DNA from: Piscinibacter gummiphilus
GTDB taxonomy: Bacteria; Pseudomonadota; Gammaproteobacteria; Burkholderiales; Burkholderiaceae_C
Reading direction: 5' to 3'
Assembly (NCBI RefSeq): GCF_002116905.1
Contig: NZ_CP015118.1
Span: 372,001-436,000, forward strand
Length of the DNA stretch: 64,000 nucleotides
Positions within the stretch are counted from its first letter, which is position 1. Each line of letters begins with the position of its first letter. Positions 52,335-60,770 of this stretch are shown here, piece after piece. The position numbers and the translations under genes are program-made. Below the pieces are notes generated by a model. That model had not been told where the DNA came from. It worked only from the letters and a program-made list of their open reading frames with translations, and did no database searches.

Positions 52335-53201
52335 ATGAACACCGAACAGATGTACCAGCAGTACCAGGAGGAAGGCTACGTGCTGATCCCCGGCGCGCTG
52401 AGCGCCGACGACGTGCGCGAGCTGCAGGCCACCACGGACCGCATCACGGCCCAGGCGCGCGGCCTGACCGAGGAAAACGCGATGTTCGACTTCGAGGCCG
52501 GGCACACGCCCGACGCGCCGCTCGTGCAGCGCCTGAAGAAGCCGCACCGCATCGACCCGCTCTACTTCGCGCTCGCGAAACACCCGGCCATCTTCGGCCT
52601 GGTGCAGCGCATCTGCGGCGAGAACGTCCGGCTGAGCCACAGCAAGATCAACATGAAGGCGGCCCGCGCGGGATCGCCGCTGGAGTGGCACCAGGACTGG
52701 GCCTTCGCGCCGCACACGAACATGTCCACCTGCGTGGCCTCGGTGATGATGGACGACGTCTCACTCGAGAACGGCGCGATGCAGGTGCTGCCCGGCAGCC
52801 ACAAGGGCCCGCTGCTCGAACACCACGACCCGGAGTTCGGCTTCGTCGGCGCGGTGGACGTCGTGCAGCAGAAGGTCGATCTGTCGAAGGCGGCGTCGCT
52901 CGTGGGTCCCGCCGGCACGGTGTCGATCCACCACCCGATGACGATGCACGGCTCGGGATCGAACCGGTCCGGCAAGCAGCGCCGCATCCTGTTCCTCGAG
53001 TACGCCGCGAGCGATGCCTTCCCGCTGTTCTACGACGTGGACTGGGCGGAATACAACAGCCGGCTGCTGACCGGCCCGGCCACGAGTGCCGTGCGCACCG
53101 AGCCCAACGTCATCAAGCTGCCGTTCCCGTCGCGGGCCGGCAGCTCGATCTACAAGGCCCAGGCGCTCGCCCGCGAACGCCAGTTCGACAAGGTGGCCTG
53201 A
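52335..53201 (+). CDS. Phytanoyl-CoA dioxygenase (PhyH) family oxygenase
   Basis: 288 residues. Fe(II) ligands: His-x-Asp in LEWHQDWAF (about 115-123) and distal His in HHPMTMHGSGSNRSGKQRR, the latter with the 2-oxoglutarate Arg. Bacterial PhyH enzymes hydroxylate small metabolites such as ectoine, quorum signals or phosphonates, rarely phytanoyl-CoA. It is downstream of DUF1445 and one base before the SDR, suggesting hydroxylation followed by oxidation of the alcohol. Confidence 0.87.
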   Translation: MNTEQMYQQYQEEGYVLIPGALSADDVRELQATTDRITAQARGLTEENAMFDFEAGHTPDAPLVQRLKKPHRIDPLYFALAKHPAIFGLVQRICGENVRLSHSKINMKAARAGSPLEWHQDWAFAPHTNMSTCVASVMMDDVSLENGAMQVLPGSHKGPLLEHHDPEFGFVGAVDVVQQKVDLSKAASLVGPAGTVSIHHPMTMHGSGSNRSGKQRRILFLEYAASDAFPLFYDVDWAEYNSRLLTGPATSAVRTEPNVIKLPFPSRAGSSIYKAQALARERQFDKVA

Positions 53202-53202
53202 C

Positions 53203-54003
53203 ATGAACACGATTGCCGACACGGTCCGTCCCGTCGCCCTCGTTACCGGCGCGAGCAGCGGCACCGGCCGCGACGTCGCCATCGCCCTCGCCGAGGACGG
53301 CTGCGACGTCGGAGTGCTGGGCCGCCGCACGGACGCGCTCGAAGCCACCGCCGACCGCATCCGCCAGCTGGGCCGCCGGGCTTGCGTGCTGACCGCCGAC
53401 GTGCGCGATGAACAGGCAGTCGCCGGCGCGCTGCAGGTGTTCCTCGCCTGGTCGGGCGGGCGCGCCGACGTGCTGGTCAACGCCGCCGGCATCCCGGGCC
53501 CGTTGGGTGACCCGGTGGGCGAGCTGCAGCTGGGCGACTTCGACGCCGTGATGGCGACGAACCTGCGCGGCCCGTTCCTCACGATGACCCACCTGCTGCC
53601 GGTGATGTGCCGGCAGGGCAACGGGCGGGTCATCAACATCGGCGGCACCCACGGCATGCGCGGCCGGGCGGGGCGTGCGAGCTACGCGACGTCGAAGTGG
53701 GCGTTGCGCGGCCTCACGCGCAGCGCGGCGCTGGAGGTCGGCGCCCACGGGGTCACCGCGAACGTCGTGGCGCCGGGCGCCATCGCCGTCGACCGCATGC
53801 GCAAGCGCTGGGCCGAGCAGGCCGAGGCGGAGGGCGTGAGCGAGGAGGAGGTGCTCGACCGCTATGTCCACGCGATGGGCATGGCGCTCAAGCGGCCGAA
53901 CGAGACGTCCGACGTGGTGGCCACCGTGCGCTTCCTCGCGGGGGAGGGCGGTCGGAACATCACGGGGCAGGAGATCGTGGTGGATGGGGGGGTGATCGTC
54001 TGA
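53203..54003 (+). CDS. Short-chain dehydrogenase/reductase, GGT subfamily (copy C)
   Basis: 266 residues. Cofactor motif TGASSGTGRDVA, then YATSK. The Ser site reads Gly within NIGGTHGMRG, with Thr next to it, the same substitution as in copies A, B and D. It ends GQEIVVDGGVIV. It is the last gene of the receptor-TonB-DUF1445-PhyH operon and is a candidate to oxidise the PhyH product. Confidence 0.88.
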   Translation: MNTIADTVRPVALVTGASSGTGRDVAIALAEDGCDVGVLGRRTDALEATADRIRQLGRRACVLTADVRDEQAVAGALQVFLAWSGGRADVLVNAAGIPGPLGDPVGELQLGDFDAVMATNLRGPFLTMTHLLPVMCRQGNGRVINIGGTHGMRGRAGRASYATSKWALRGLTRSAALEVGAHGVTANVVAPGAIAVDRMRKRWAEQAEAEGVSEEEVLDRYVHAMGMALKRPNETSDVVATVRFLAGEGGRNITGQEIVVDGGVIV

Positions 54004-54029
54004 CAACCCGGACGAACTCGAAAGCACCC

Positions 54030-54055
54030 GTCATCCCGGCCTGCGCCGGGGTGAC
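54030..54055. repeat. GTCATCCCGGC hairpin, dispersed-repeat type, between convergent operons
   Basis: GTCATCCCGGC (54030-54040), loop CTGC, GCCGGGGTGAC (54045-54055), with one G-U pair. Short hairpins of this GTCAT...ATGAC form are scattered in many proteobacterial genomes. It sits between the SDR stop and the convergent amidohydrolase stop, with a few Ts after it, and may terminate both. Confidence 0.6.
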
Positions 54056-54074
54056 CGTTTATCTTTCGTGAGGC

Positions 54075-55577
54075 TCAGCCCGCCACCTGCCGCCCGCCAT
54101 GCAGGTGGAACGGCGACTTCCCCACCCCGCAGCAGAACGCACTCACCCACGGCCGCATCGCCTGCGCCAGGTTCCGGCCCTCGGCGTTCAGCGCGTCGAG
54201 CCGGTCGGCCGCGGCCTGGGCCTCGCGGCGCAGCGCGGCCTCGTCCACCGTCAGCACCTTGCCGCCGGCCACCACCACCTCGCCGCCGACGAGCACACGG
54301 TCGATCGCCGCGCCGTTCTCGCCGTGCACCACCTGGCGCACCGCGTGTCGCAGCGGCACGTAGATGGGCTGGGACAGGTCGAGCAGCACGAGGTCGGCCT
54401 CGCGGCCCGGGGCGATGCGGCCGAGGCGGTCGCCCCAGCCGAGCGCGTGGGCGCTGCCTTCGGTGGCCATGTGCAGCGCCTCGGCCGCGTCGATCCAGCG
54501 GTCCTCGTCGGCGCTCATCACGCGCGAGAGGAAGGCGGCCAGGCGCGTGGCCTCGAAGAGGTTCTGGGTGTCCGACGTGTTCGCGCCGTCGCTGCCCACG
54601 CCCACGCGCAGGCCCCGTTCAAGCATGCGCCGCACCGGCGCGATGCCGGAGCCCAGCCGCAGGTTGCTCAGGGGGTTGTGGATCGCGGTGACGTCCGCCT
54701 TCGCAAGGATCTCGATGTCCTCGTCGCCGATCCAGATGGCGTGGGCCGTGCTCAGGCGCGGGCCCAGCAGGCCGATGTCGGCGAGGTGCGCGACGAGGCT
54801 CTTGCCGTAGCGCTGCTCGCCGAACACCGCCTGCATCTTGCTTTCGGCCAGGTGCGTCTGCATCGGCAGGTTCCAGGTCTCGGAGAGCCGGGCGCAGCCG
54901 CGCATGAACTCGTCGGAGCAGTGCAGCGGGATCGTGGGGGCGATGCCGAGGCGCACGCGCGACGGATCGAACGGCCAGTCGCGCGCGGCGGCGTCCACCG
55001 CGGCGAGGTTGTCGGCCGGCGACGCGCCCTTCAGCGCGGCCGCGCCGGCGCGCAGCGGCTCGGGGAGCGAGGCCAGCAGTTCCGGGTAGGCCTGGTACAG
55101 CGTGCGGTCGGCCAGCATCGGTGAGACCACCGCGCGGATGCCGAGGCGCGCGTAGGCGCCGGCCACCGCGTGCAGGCCCTCGACGGTGGGCAGCGGGAAC
55201 TGCGTCGTCATGTCGAAGAGGGCCGTGCAGCCCTTGCGCAGCAGTTCGACCCCGGTCAGCGTGGCGCTGAGCGCGAGGTCGTCGAGGCCGCGGTGCCCGT
55301 TGATGGCGGGCGATGCGGCAAGGAACCCTTCGAGCGCGACGTCTTCCACGGCACCGCGGCCGAGGCCGCCGTGCGCGTGCGTGTGGCCGTTGACGAGGCC
55401 GGGCATCACGAGGCGGTCGGTGGCGTCGAGGCGTGGCACGGCGGCGTCGACCCCGGAGGCGCCGGGGGAGGTGAGCGCCTGGACGAGACCGTCCTCGACG
55501 AGGATGTCGGCGTGGCGCGGCGCGCTGGACGCGTCCGTGACGACCAGGCCCCCTTCGATCAGCAGGCGGCCCTTCAC
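54075..55577 (-). CDS. Amidohydrolase / deaminase, TrzA-SsnA-like
   Basis: 500 residues from GTG 55577, overlapping the DUF3830 stop. Metal ligands: PGLVNGHTHAHGGLG (HxH), MQTHLAESKMQ, STAHAIWIGDEDI and GSDGANTSDTQN (Asp). This pattern is that of the ATZ/TRZ, guanine- and S-adenosylhomocysteine-deaminase group. In this operon, next to a cyanuric-acid hydrolase, it could deaminate an amino-triazine or pyrimidine ring. It is the last gene of the minus operon. Confidence 0.83.
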   Translation of the reverse strand: MKGRLLIEGGLVVTDASSAPRHADILVEDGLVQALTSPGASGVDAAVPRLDATDRLVMPGLVNGHTHAHGGLGRGAVEDVALEGFLAASPAINGHRGLDDLALSATLTGVELLRKGCTALFDMTTQFPLPTVEGLHAVAGAYARLGIRAVVSPMLADRTLYQAYPELLASLPEPLRAGAAALKGASPADNLAAVDAAARDWPFDPSRVRLGIAPTIPLHCSDEFMRGCARLSETWNLPMQTHLAESKMQAVFGEQRYGKSLVAHLADIGLLGPRLSTAHAIWIGDEDIEILAKADVTAIHNPLSNLRLGSGIAPVRRMLERGLRVGVGSDGANTSDTQNLFEATRLAAFLSRVMSADEDRWIDAAEALHMATEGSAHALGWGDRLGRIAPGREADLVLLDLSQPIYVPLRHAVRQVVHGENGAAIDRVLVGGEVVVAGGKVLTVDEAALRREAQAAADRLDALNAEGRNLAQAMRPWVSAFCCGVGKSPFHLHGGRQVAG

Positions 55578-55981
55578 AGCGAGAACTCCACGTCCTGCGC
55601 ACCTTCCCACAGCGTCTTCACGCCCAGCGCGCGCAGGTTCTCCTTGCCTTCGACGATGGTGAGGAAGTGGTTGCCCGCGAGCTGCCCCATCTTGCTGGAG
55701 AAGCTGCAGCTGCCGTACGCGAGGATGATCTCGGTCTCGCTGTAGCCGCCCGGGTAGAACAGGATGTCGCCCACCGACGGGTGGCTCGTGTGGTTCTCGT
55801 AGCCCACGCCGAGTTCGAAGTCGCCCATCGGGATCCAGCAGCCTTCGCCGCTCCAGCGCACGTGGATCAGCTTCTGCCGGTACGGCAGCAGCTTCAGGAA
55901 GGCGGCGACGGTCTTCGGGGCGTCGGGGTGGGTCTCGGCGACGAAGCGGTGGCCGCCGGCGGTCATCTGGATGCGTGTCAT
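55574..55981 (-). CDS. DUF3830 family protein
   Basis: 135 residues from ATG 55981 (GAAGAG upstream; a start at 56017 overlaps the LOG gene). The sequence (FVAETHPDAPKTVAAFLKLLP, GEGCWIPMGDF, HPSVGDILFYPGGYSETEIILAYG) matches DUF3830, a small cyclophilin-like beta-barrel fold. Such proteins recur beside hydantoinases, amidohydrolases and ABC importers; their biochemical role is not established. It probably supports the neighbouring amidohydrolase. Confidence 0.8.
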   Translation of the reverse strand: MTRIQMTAGGHRFVAETHPDAPKTVAAFLKLLPYRQKLIHVRWSGEGCWIPMGDFELGVGYENHTSHPSVGDILFYPGGYSETEIILAYGSCSFSSKMGQLAGNHFLTIVEGKENLRALGVKTLWEGAQDVEFSL

Positions 55982-55992
55982 GGGAATTCTCT

Positions 55993-56583
55993 TCAGGAAC
56001 CGGGTTGTCCGATCCACTTGGTGACGGTGGGGGCCTGCCAGGCGGCGAGGGCGTCGAGCAGGGCGGCGGGGTCGGGTTCGATCACCATCATGTCGCGGTG
56101 TTCCGGCTTCATGAACCCCTCGTCCGTCGCGGTGGCGAGCAGCGCGCGCAGCGGCTCGTAGAAGCCGCGCACGTTGAGCACGCCGCAGGCCTTGGTGTGG
56201 TCGCCCAGCTGCGTCAGCGTGGCGGCTTCCAGCAGCTCTTCGAGCGTGCCCAGCCCGCCGGGCAGCGCGATGAAGGCGTCGGCGAGGTCGGCCATGCGGG
56301 CCTTGCGTTCGCGCATCGACACGGCCACCTCGTGGGCGGTGAGCTTCGGATGCAGGTGGCCGCGGTCGAACAGGCGCTGGTTGATCACGCCGGTGACCCG
56401 GCCGCCGGCCTCGAGCACGGCGTCGGCCACCACACCCATCAGGCCCTTGGTCGTGCCTCCGTAGACGAGGCCGATGTCCCGCGCGGCCAGCGTGCGGCCG
56501 AGGGCGGCGGCGGCCTCGGCATAGGCCGGGGACACGCCGAAGTTGGAGCCGCAGAACACGGCGACGGTTGTCAGTGCAGTCAT
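55993..56583 (-). CDS. LOG-family nucleotide 5'-monophosphate phosphoribohydrolase
   Basis: 196 residues. Signature LPGGLGTLEELLEA (PGGxGTxxE) and LVYGGTTKGLMGVVAD. LOG proteins release a base from nucleoside 5'-monophosphates (cytokinin ribotides or AMP). It lies inside the ABC-amidohydrolase operon, 7 bases after the permease. A role in freeing a heterocyclic base for the deaminase next door is possible, but these genes also occur in unrelated operons. Confidence 0.9.
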   Translation of the reverse strand: MTALTTVAVFCGSNFGVSPAYAEAAAALGRTLAARDIGLVYGGTTKGLMGVVADAVLEAGGRVTGVINQRLFDRGHLHPKLTAHEVAVSMRERKARMADLADAFIALPGGLGTLEELLEAATLTQLGDHTKACGVLNVRGFYEPLRALLATATDEGFMKPEHRDMMVIEPDPAALLDALAAWQAPTVTKWIGQPGS

Positions 56584-56590
56584 GTGCGCA

Positions 56591-57376
56591 TCATCCCATC
56601 GCCAGGTCGTTCTTGCGCTGCGCCCAGCCGGTCATCCGCAGTTCCACCCACGACGAGATGGCGTACAGGATGACGCCCAGCACCGCCAGGATCACGAGAC
56701 CGGCGAACACCATCGGCACGTCGAAGTTGCCGCTCGCGATCATCATCAGGTTGCCGATGCCCTTGTTCGAGGCCACCGTCTCGGCGAGCACCGTGCCGAC
56801 GAAGGCGAGCGTGATCGCGATCTTCAGCGACGCGAACAGGTACGGCAGCGCGCGCGGCAGCGACACGTTCCACAGGATGTCGCGCTTCTTCGCGCCCAGC
56901 ACCTTCAGCACGTCCTCCAGCTCCGGTTCGGTGTTGGCGAGGCCGGTGGCCACGTTCACCACCACGGGGAAGATGCTGATGACCATCGACGTGAGGATCG
57001 CGGGCACCGTGCCCGAGCCGAACCACACGACGAAGATGGGCACCACGGCCACCTTCGGGATGCTGGAGAACCCGACGAGCAGCGGGTAGGCCACGTCGTA
57101 CGCGGTGCGCGACGAGCCGATCAGCAGCCCGAGCAGGATGCCGATCACCACGCCGAGCGCGAAGCCCGCGAGCGTGGTGTTGAGCGTCTGCACCGCGTGC
57201 GGCCACAGCAGCGGCAGCTTCTCGTACAGCACGTGCGCGATCTGCGAGGGGCGGGGCAGGATCAGGTCCGAGACGCCGCTCGCGACGCAGGCCATCTCCC
57301 ACAGCACGAAAAAGCCCACGAGGGCGGAGGTGGACAGCAGGCGTTGCCGCAGCTTGGGGGACATCGCGGCGCTCAT
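56591..57376 (-). CDS. ABC transporter permease, SsuC/TauC type
   Basis: 261 residues from ATG 57376, overlapping the ATPase stop by four bases. Six membrane segments, EAA loop ELEDVLKVLGAKKRDILWNVSLPRALP. It is the only permease in this operon, so it should homodimerise, unlike the paired permeases at 42001-43607. Confidence 0.93.
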   Translation of the reverse strand: MSAAMSPKLRQRLLSTSALVGFFVLWEMACVASGVSDLILPRPSQIAHVLYEKLPLLWPHAVQTLNTTLAGFALGVVIGILLGLLIGSSRTAYDVAYPLLVGFSSIPKVAVVPIFVVWFGSGTVPAILTSMVISIFPVVVNVATGLANTEPELEDVLKVLGAKKRDILWNVSLPRALPYLFASLKIAITLAFVGTVLAETVASNKGIGNLMMIASGNFDVPMVFAGLVILAVLGVILYAISSWVELRMTGWAQRKNDLAMG

Positions 57377-58203
57377 GCGGCCACCTTCTCGGGTTGGGTG
57401 GGAACGAGCGCCACCGGTGCCGTGCGCGCCTCGGCGATGCGCATGCGCAGCGCCTGCACGAGCGATGCGAACTCGGGCGCGTAGCTCATCTCGAGCGTGC
57501 GCGGGCGGGGGAAGTCGACCGCGCGGTCTTCGAGGATGCGGCCCGGGCGCGAGGTCATCACGCAGATGCGCGTGGCGAGGTACGCGGCTTCGCGCAGGTC
57601 GTGGGTCACCAGCAGCACGGTGGGCTTCTTGTCGAGCCACAGCTGCTGGGTCAGCGACCACAGCTCCTCGCGCGTGAACGAATCCAGCGCACCGAACGGT
57701 TCGTCGAGCAGCAGCAGCTGGGGTTCGTGGATCAGCGCACGGCACAGCGAGGCCCGCTGCAGCATGCCGCCCGACAGCTGCCACGGGCGCTTGTCGCCCA
57801 TGCCGGCCAGACCCACCTGCGCGAGCAGCGCCTCGGCGCGTTCGGCGTATTCGCCGCGCTTCTTGCGCGCGTAGTCCTGCCGGAAGGGCTCGACGATCTT
57901 CAGCGGGATCATCACGTTGTCGCGGATGTTGAGCCACGGCATCATCGTCGGATTCTGGAACGCGAGGCCGATGCGCACGGCGCCCGCGGGGCTCTCGCGG
58001 CCCGCCACGATCAGTCCACCGGAGCTGGGCTGCAGCAGCCCGGCCACGAGCTTCAGGATGGTGGACTTGCCGCAGCCGCTCGGCCCCACGAGGGCCACGA
58101 ACTCGCCCTGCTCGATGCGCAGGTCGGTCGACGAGAGGGCCAGCGTGCCGTTGGCGCCGTAGCGCACGGTGACGTCGGCGAGGTCGATGATCGGTGAGGT
58201 CAT
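57373..58203 (-). CDS. ABC transporter ATPase, SsuB/TauB type
   Basis: 276 residues from ATG 58203. Walker A GPSGCGKSTIL, Q-loop LAFQNPTMMPW, signature LSGGMLQRASLCRAL, Walker B LLLLDEPFGALDS, switch LVTHDLREAA. It overlaps the cyanuric-acid hydrolase gene upstream and the permease downstream by four bases each. Confidence 0.95.
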   Translation of the reverse strand: MTSPIIDLADVTVRYGANGTLALSSTDLRIEQGEFVALVGPSGCGKSTILKLVAGLLQPSSGGLIVAGRESPAGAVRIGLAFQNPTMMPWLNIRDNVMIPLKIVEPFRQDYARKKRGEYAERAEALLAQVGLAGMGDKRPWQLSGGMLQRASLCRALIHEPQLLLLDEPFGALDSFTREELWSLTQQLWLDKKPTVLLVTHDLREAAYLATRICVMTSRPGRILEDRAVDFPRPRTLEMSYAPEFASLVQALRMRIAEARTAPVALVPTQPEKVAA

Positions 58204-59294
58204 GCGGGGTCTCCGAGGTGAAGGATGGCGGCCACCGGGCCGCCGCCGGCGGGGCCCTGGTGTTCGGCGCCGCCGGACACGTACAGCGCGGTGTGGCCGG
58301 CGAGGGACGCCAGCACGCCGCCCACCGCCGCGCGGGCGTGGCGCGTCGCGTTGATGTCCGAGTCGTTGAGCATCGTGTGGCGTTCGCCGCGCACCCGGCC
58401 GTCGGGGCTCGCCTCGGCCTTGGCCAGCAGGTTGACGAGGCGGCCGGGTTCGCCGAATGCGGCCAGCAGACCCGACACGGCCCGGCCGTCGATCGCGTCG
58501 CTCATCACCGTGTGGGCGATGCGGTACGGCGACGCGGCGCCCGCGGCCTCGCCGAGCACGATCACCACGTTGTGGTCGAGTTCGATGCCGGCCGACGCCG
58601 ACGCCCGGCCCGAGTACAGCGAGAAGTCGCGCAGCACCACGTCGTCGGTGACGGCGTCGCGCGGCACCTCGCGCAAGGCCACCGCGATGCCCAGCGACGA
58701 GGCGCCACGCGAGTAGCCCATGGATTCGTAGGTGTCGCGCGTGACCGGCTCCAGACCGGTATCCACCGACCGCTGGACGGCGGAGGAAGTCAGCAGCGGG
58801 CACTTGACCTGCACGAAGTGCACGTCGGCGGCCGTGTCGATGCCGGCCTCGCGCATCGCCTCGCGCACGGCCTCGGCCGTGGCGTCCACCTGCGCGGCGC
58901 GGCCCAGCTCGTGGGGTGCGAAGTCGCGCGTCTGCGCGGTGCCGATCACGAGGCGCTTGGGACCGGCCGGCGCGGGGCCGTCGATCCAGCGCCGCGTGAA
59001 GACGGTGAAGTGGGGGGACAGCACACCCTCGGTGCCCCCCGACATCACGAGCGCCACGCGTTCGCCGGCTTCCGTGGGAGAACACCCGAGCTGGCCGGCC
59101 AGCCAGTGGCACCACGCCACGCTCGCGTACTCGCGCGTGTGATCGTTGACGCAGCCGTTGCCCTCGGTTTTCCCCATCACCGCGACGATGTCGGCGGCCA
59201 CGAGCCGACCCGCGTCCGCCAGGGCCTGAACCCCGGACAGATCGCCAGGCCCGCGGCACGGCACCCGGCACACCTCGACGGCCTGATGCCTCAT
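58200..59294 (-). CDS. atzD: Cyanuric acid amidohydrolase / barbiturase family ring-opening enzyme
   Basis: 364 residues, the same length as AtzD/TrzD, from ATG 59294. The family-specific three-repeat fold is clear: KTEGNGCVNDHTREYA, VMSGGTEGVLSPHF, ESMGYSRGASSLGIA, KAEASPDGRVRGERHTML and YVSGGAEHQGPAGGGP (Ser and Lys of the active-site dyads, terminal metal loop). It hydrolyses cyanuric acid to carboxybiuret (biuret plus CO2), or barbituric acid in barbiturases; the sequence reads closer to AtzD. It is within a tight operon with an importer, an allantoinase-like enzyme and an amidase. No allophanate hydrolase is in the window. Confidence 0.9.
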   Translation of the reverse strand: MRHQAVEVCRVPCRGPGDLSGVQALADAGRLVAADIVAVMGKTEGNGCVNDHTREYASVAWCHWLAGQLGCSPTEAGERVALVMSGGTEGVLSPHFTVFTRRWIDGPAPAGPKRLVIGTAQTRDFAPHELGRAAQVDATAEAVREAMREAGIDTAADVHFVQVKCPLLTSSAVQRSVDTGLEPVTRDTYESMGYSRGASSLGIAVALREVPRDAVTDDVVLRDFSLYSGRASASAGIELDHNVVIVLGEAAGAASPYRIAHTVMSDAIDGRAVSGLLAAFGEPGRLVNLLAKAEASPDGRVRGERHTMLNDSDINATRHARAAVGGVLASLAGHTALYVSGGAEHQGPAGGGPVAAILHLGDPA

Positions 59295-60757
59295 GTGAGG
59301 TCCCCGTTGGTGAACTTCGCCACGTCGGCGCGCGGCGCACCTTCGGGTGTGGCCAGCACGGCGCTGATGCGGTGTTCGGTGTTGCGCGGGCGCGGCGTGG
59401 GCATGCGCTGCACGGTCTTGATCGACTTGCCCCAGCCGGCAGCATCTTCCACCAGCTTGCCGTCGCGCATCACGAAGCGGCCGCGCACCAGCGTGTGCAG
59501 CGGGTGGCCCATCACCGGACGGCCGTGCCACGGCGAGATCTTGCTGATCGACTGCAGCTTGCCTTGCGACAGGATGCCCTTGGCGTTCATGTCGACGATC
59601 GCGATGTCGGCGTCGGCGCCCGGCGCGAGCACACCCTTCGTGCCGTACAGGCCCCACGCCTTCGCCGGCGCCACCGCGCTCCACTTGACGTAGTCCATCA
59701 GCGAGGCACGCTGGCGGTTCACCTCGGTCAGCATGATCGACATCTGGGTCTCGACGCCGGGGAAGCCGCAGTCGCAGGCCCAGATGCTCTCGCGCGTCTT
59801 TTCCTCTGGCGTGTGGGGCGCGTGGTCGGTGGCGATCATGTCGATCGTGCCGTCCATCAGCGCGTCCCACAGCGGCTGGTGGTGGCGTTCCTCGCGGATG
59901 GGCGGGTTCAGGCGCAGGATGCCACCCAGGCGGGTCATGTCGCCGGTGTGCAGCAGCAGGTACTGCGGGCAGGTCTCCACCGTCACATCGACGCCGCGGC
60001 GCTTCGCGTCGCGCAGCACGAACAGCGAGTCGGCCGCGCTGTGGTGGGCGATGTGCACACGGGCGCCGGTCCATTCGGCGAGTGTCAGCACGCGCCCGAT
60101 GGCCTCGATCTCGGCGACGGCCGGGCGCGCGGCGAGGTGCGCCCACGCGTCGTTGCGGCCGGCGGCTTCGAGGCGGCCCTGGCGGCGGGCCATGATCGAC
60201 GAGTTCTCGGCGTGCACCACGGTGCGGATGCCCAGCGGCGCGAGGATCTCGAACCCTTCGAGCAGTGCGCCGTCGGTGGGCGCGGGCAGGTTGCCGAAGG
60301 TGTTGCCGACGAAGGCCTTGAAACTCGTGGCGCCGGCGTCCAGCAGGTCCTCCAGCCGGTCGATGGTCTCGTCGCCCAGCAGCGCGTGGATGCCGAAGTC
60401 CACGTACGACGCTTCGGCGGCGCGCAGCTTCATCTGCAGCGCCTCCACGGTGCCGGTGGCCGGCTTCGTGTTGGGCATGTCGAACACGGTGGTCACGCCG
60501 CCGCAGGCCGCGGCGGCCGAACCGCTCTTCCACGTCTCCTTGTGCGGATAACCCGGGTCGCGGAAGTGCACATGGCTGTCGATGGCGCCGGGCAGCAGGT
60601 GCAGGCCGTCGGCGCGCAGTTCCGTCCTGGCCGAGGGCATCAGGTCGTCGTGGCCGATGGCGACGATGCGGCCGCCGTCGATGGCGATCGACGCGTCGAT
60701 GATCTGTTCGGGCGAGACGATCTTGCCGCCCCGGATGACGAGGTCCACGTTGCTCAT
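59291..60757 (-). CDS. Allantoinase / dihydropyrimidinase-like cyclic amidohydrolase
   Basis: 488 residues. LPGAIDSHVHFRDPG (HxH), the carboxylatable Lys in GATSFKAFVGNT, His in RTVVHAEN and HIAHHSAADS, and Asp in DMIATDHAPH complete the binuclear metal site of the allantoinase/dihydroorotase group. It opens a cyclic ureide such as allantoin, a hydantoin or a dihydropyrimidine. The C-terminal 40 residues (RPRNTEHRISAVLAT and on) extend past the usual end. Its stop overlaps the atzD start, implying joint use. Confidence 0.87.
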   Translation of the reverse strand: MSNVDLVIRGGKIVSPEQIIDASIAIDGGRIVAIGHDDLMPSARTELRADGLHLLPGAIDSHVHFRDPGYPHKETWKSGSAAAACGGVTTVFDMPNTKPATGTVEALQMKLRAAEASYVDFGIHALLGDETIDRLEDLLDAGATSFKAFVGNTFGNLPAPTDGALLEGFEILAPLGIRTVVHAENSSIMARRQGRLEAAGRNDAWAHLAARPAVAEIEAIGRVLTLAEWTGARVHIAHHSAADSLFVLRDAKRRGVDVTVETCPQYLLLHTGDMTRLGGILRLNPPIREERHHQPLWDALMDGTIDMIATDHAPHTPEEKTRESIWACDCGFPGVETQMSIMLTEVNRQRASLMDYVKWSAVAPAKAWGLYGTKGVLAPGADADIAIVDMNAKGILSQGKLQSISKISPWHGRPVMGHPLHTLVRGRFVMRDGKLVEDAAGWGKSIKTVQRMPTPRPRNTEHRISAVLATPEGAPRADVAKFTNGDLT

Positions 60758-60770
60758 GTCGTCGTCTCCT

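Noticed and set aside
51482..54003. Toxin, defence or secretion system among the genes following tonB
   Set aside because: All are metabolic families (DUF1445, PhyH, SDR) with intact active-site motifs; nothing suggests immunity or toxins.
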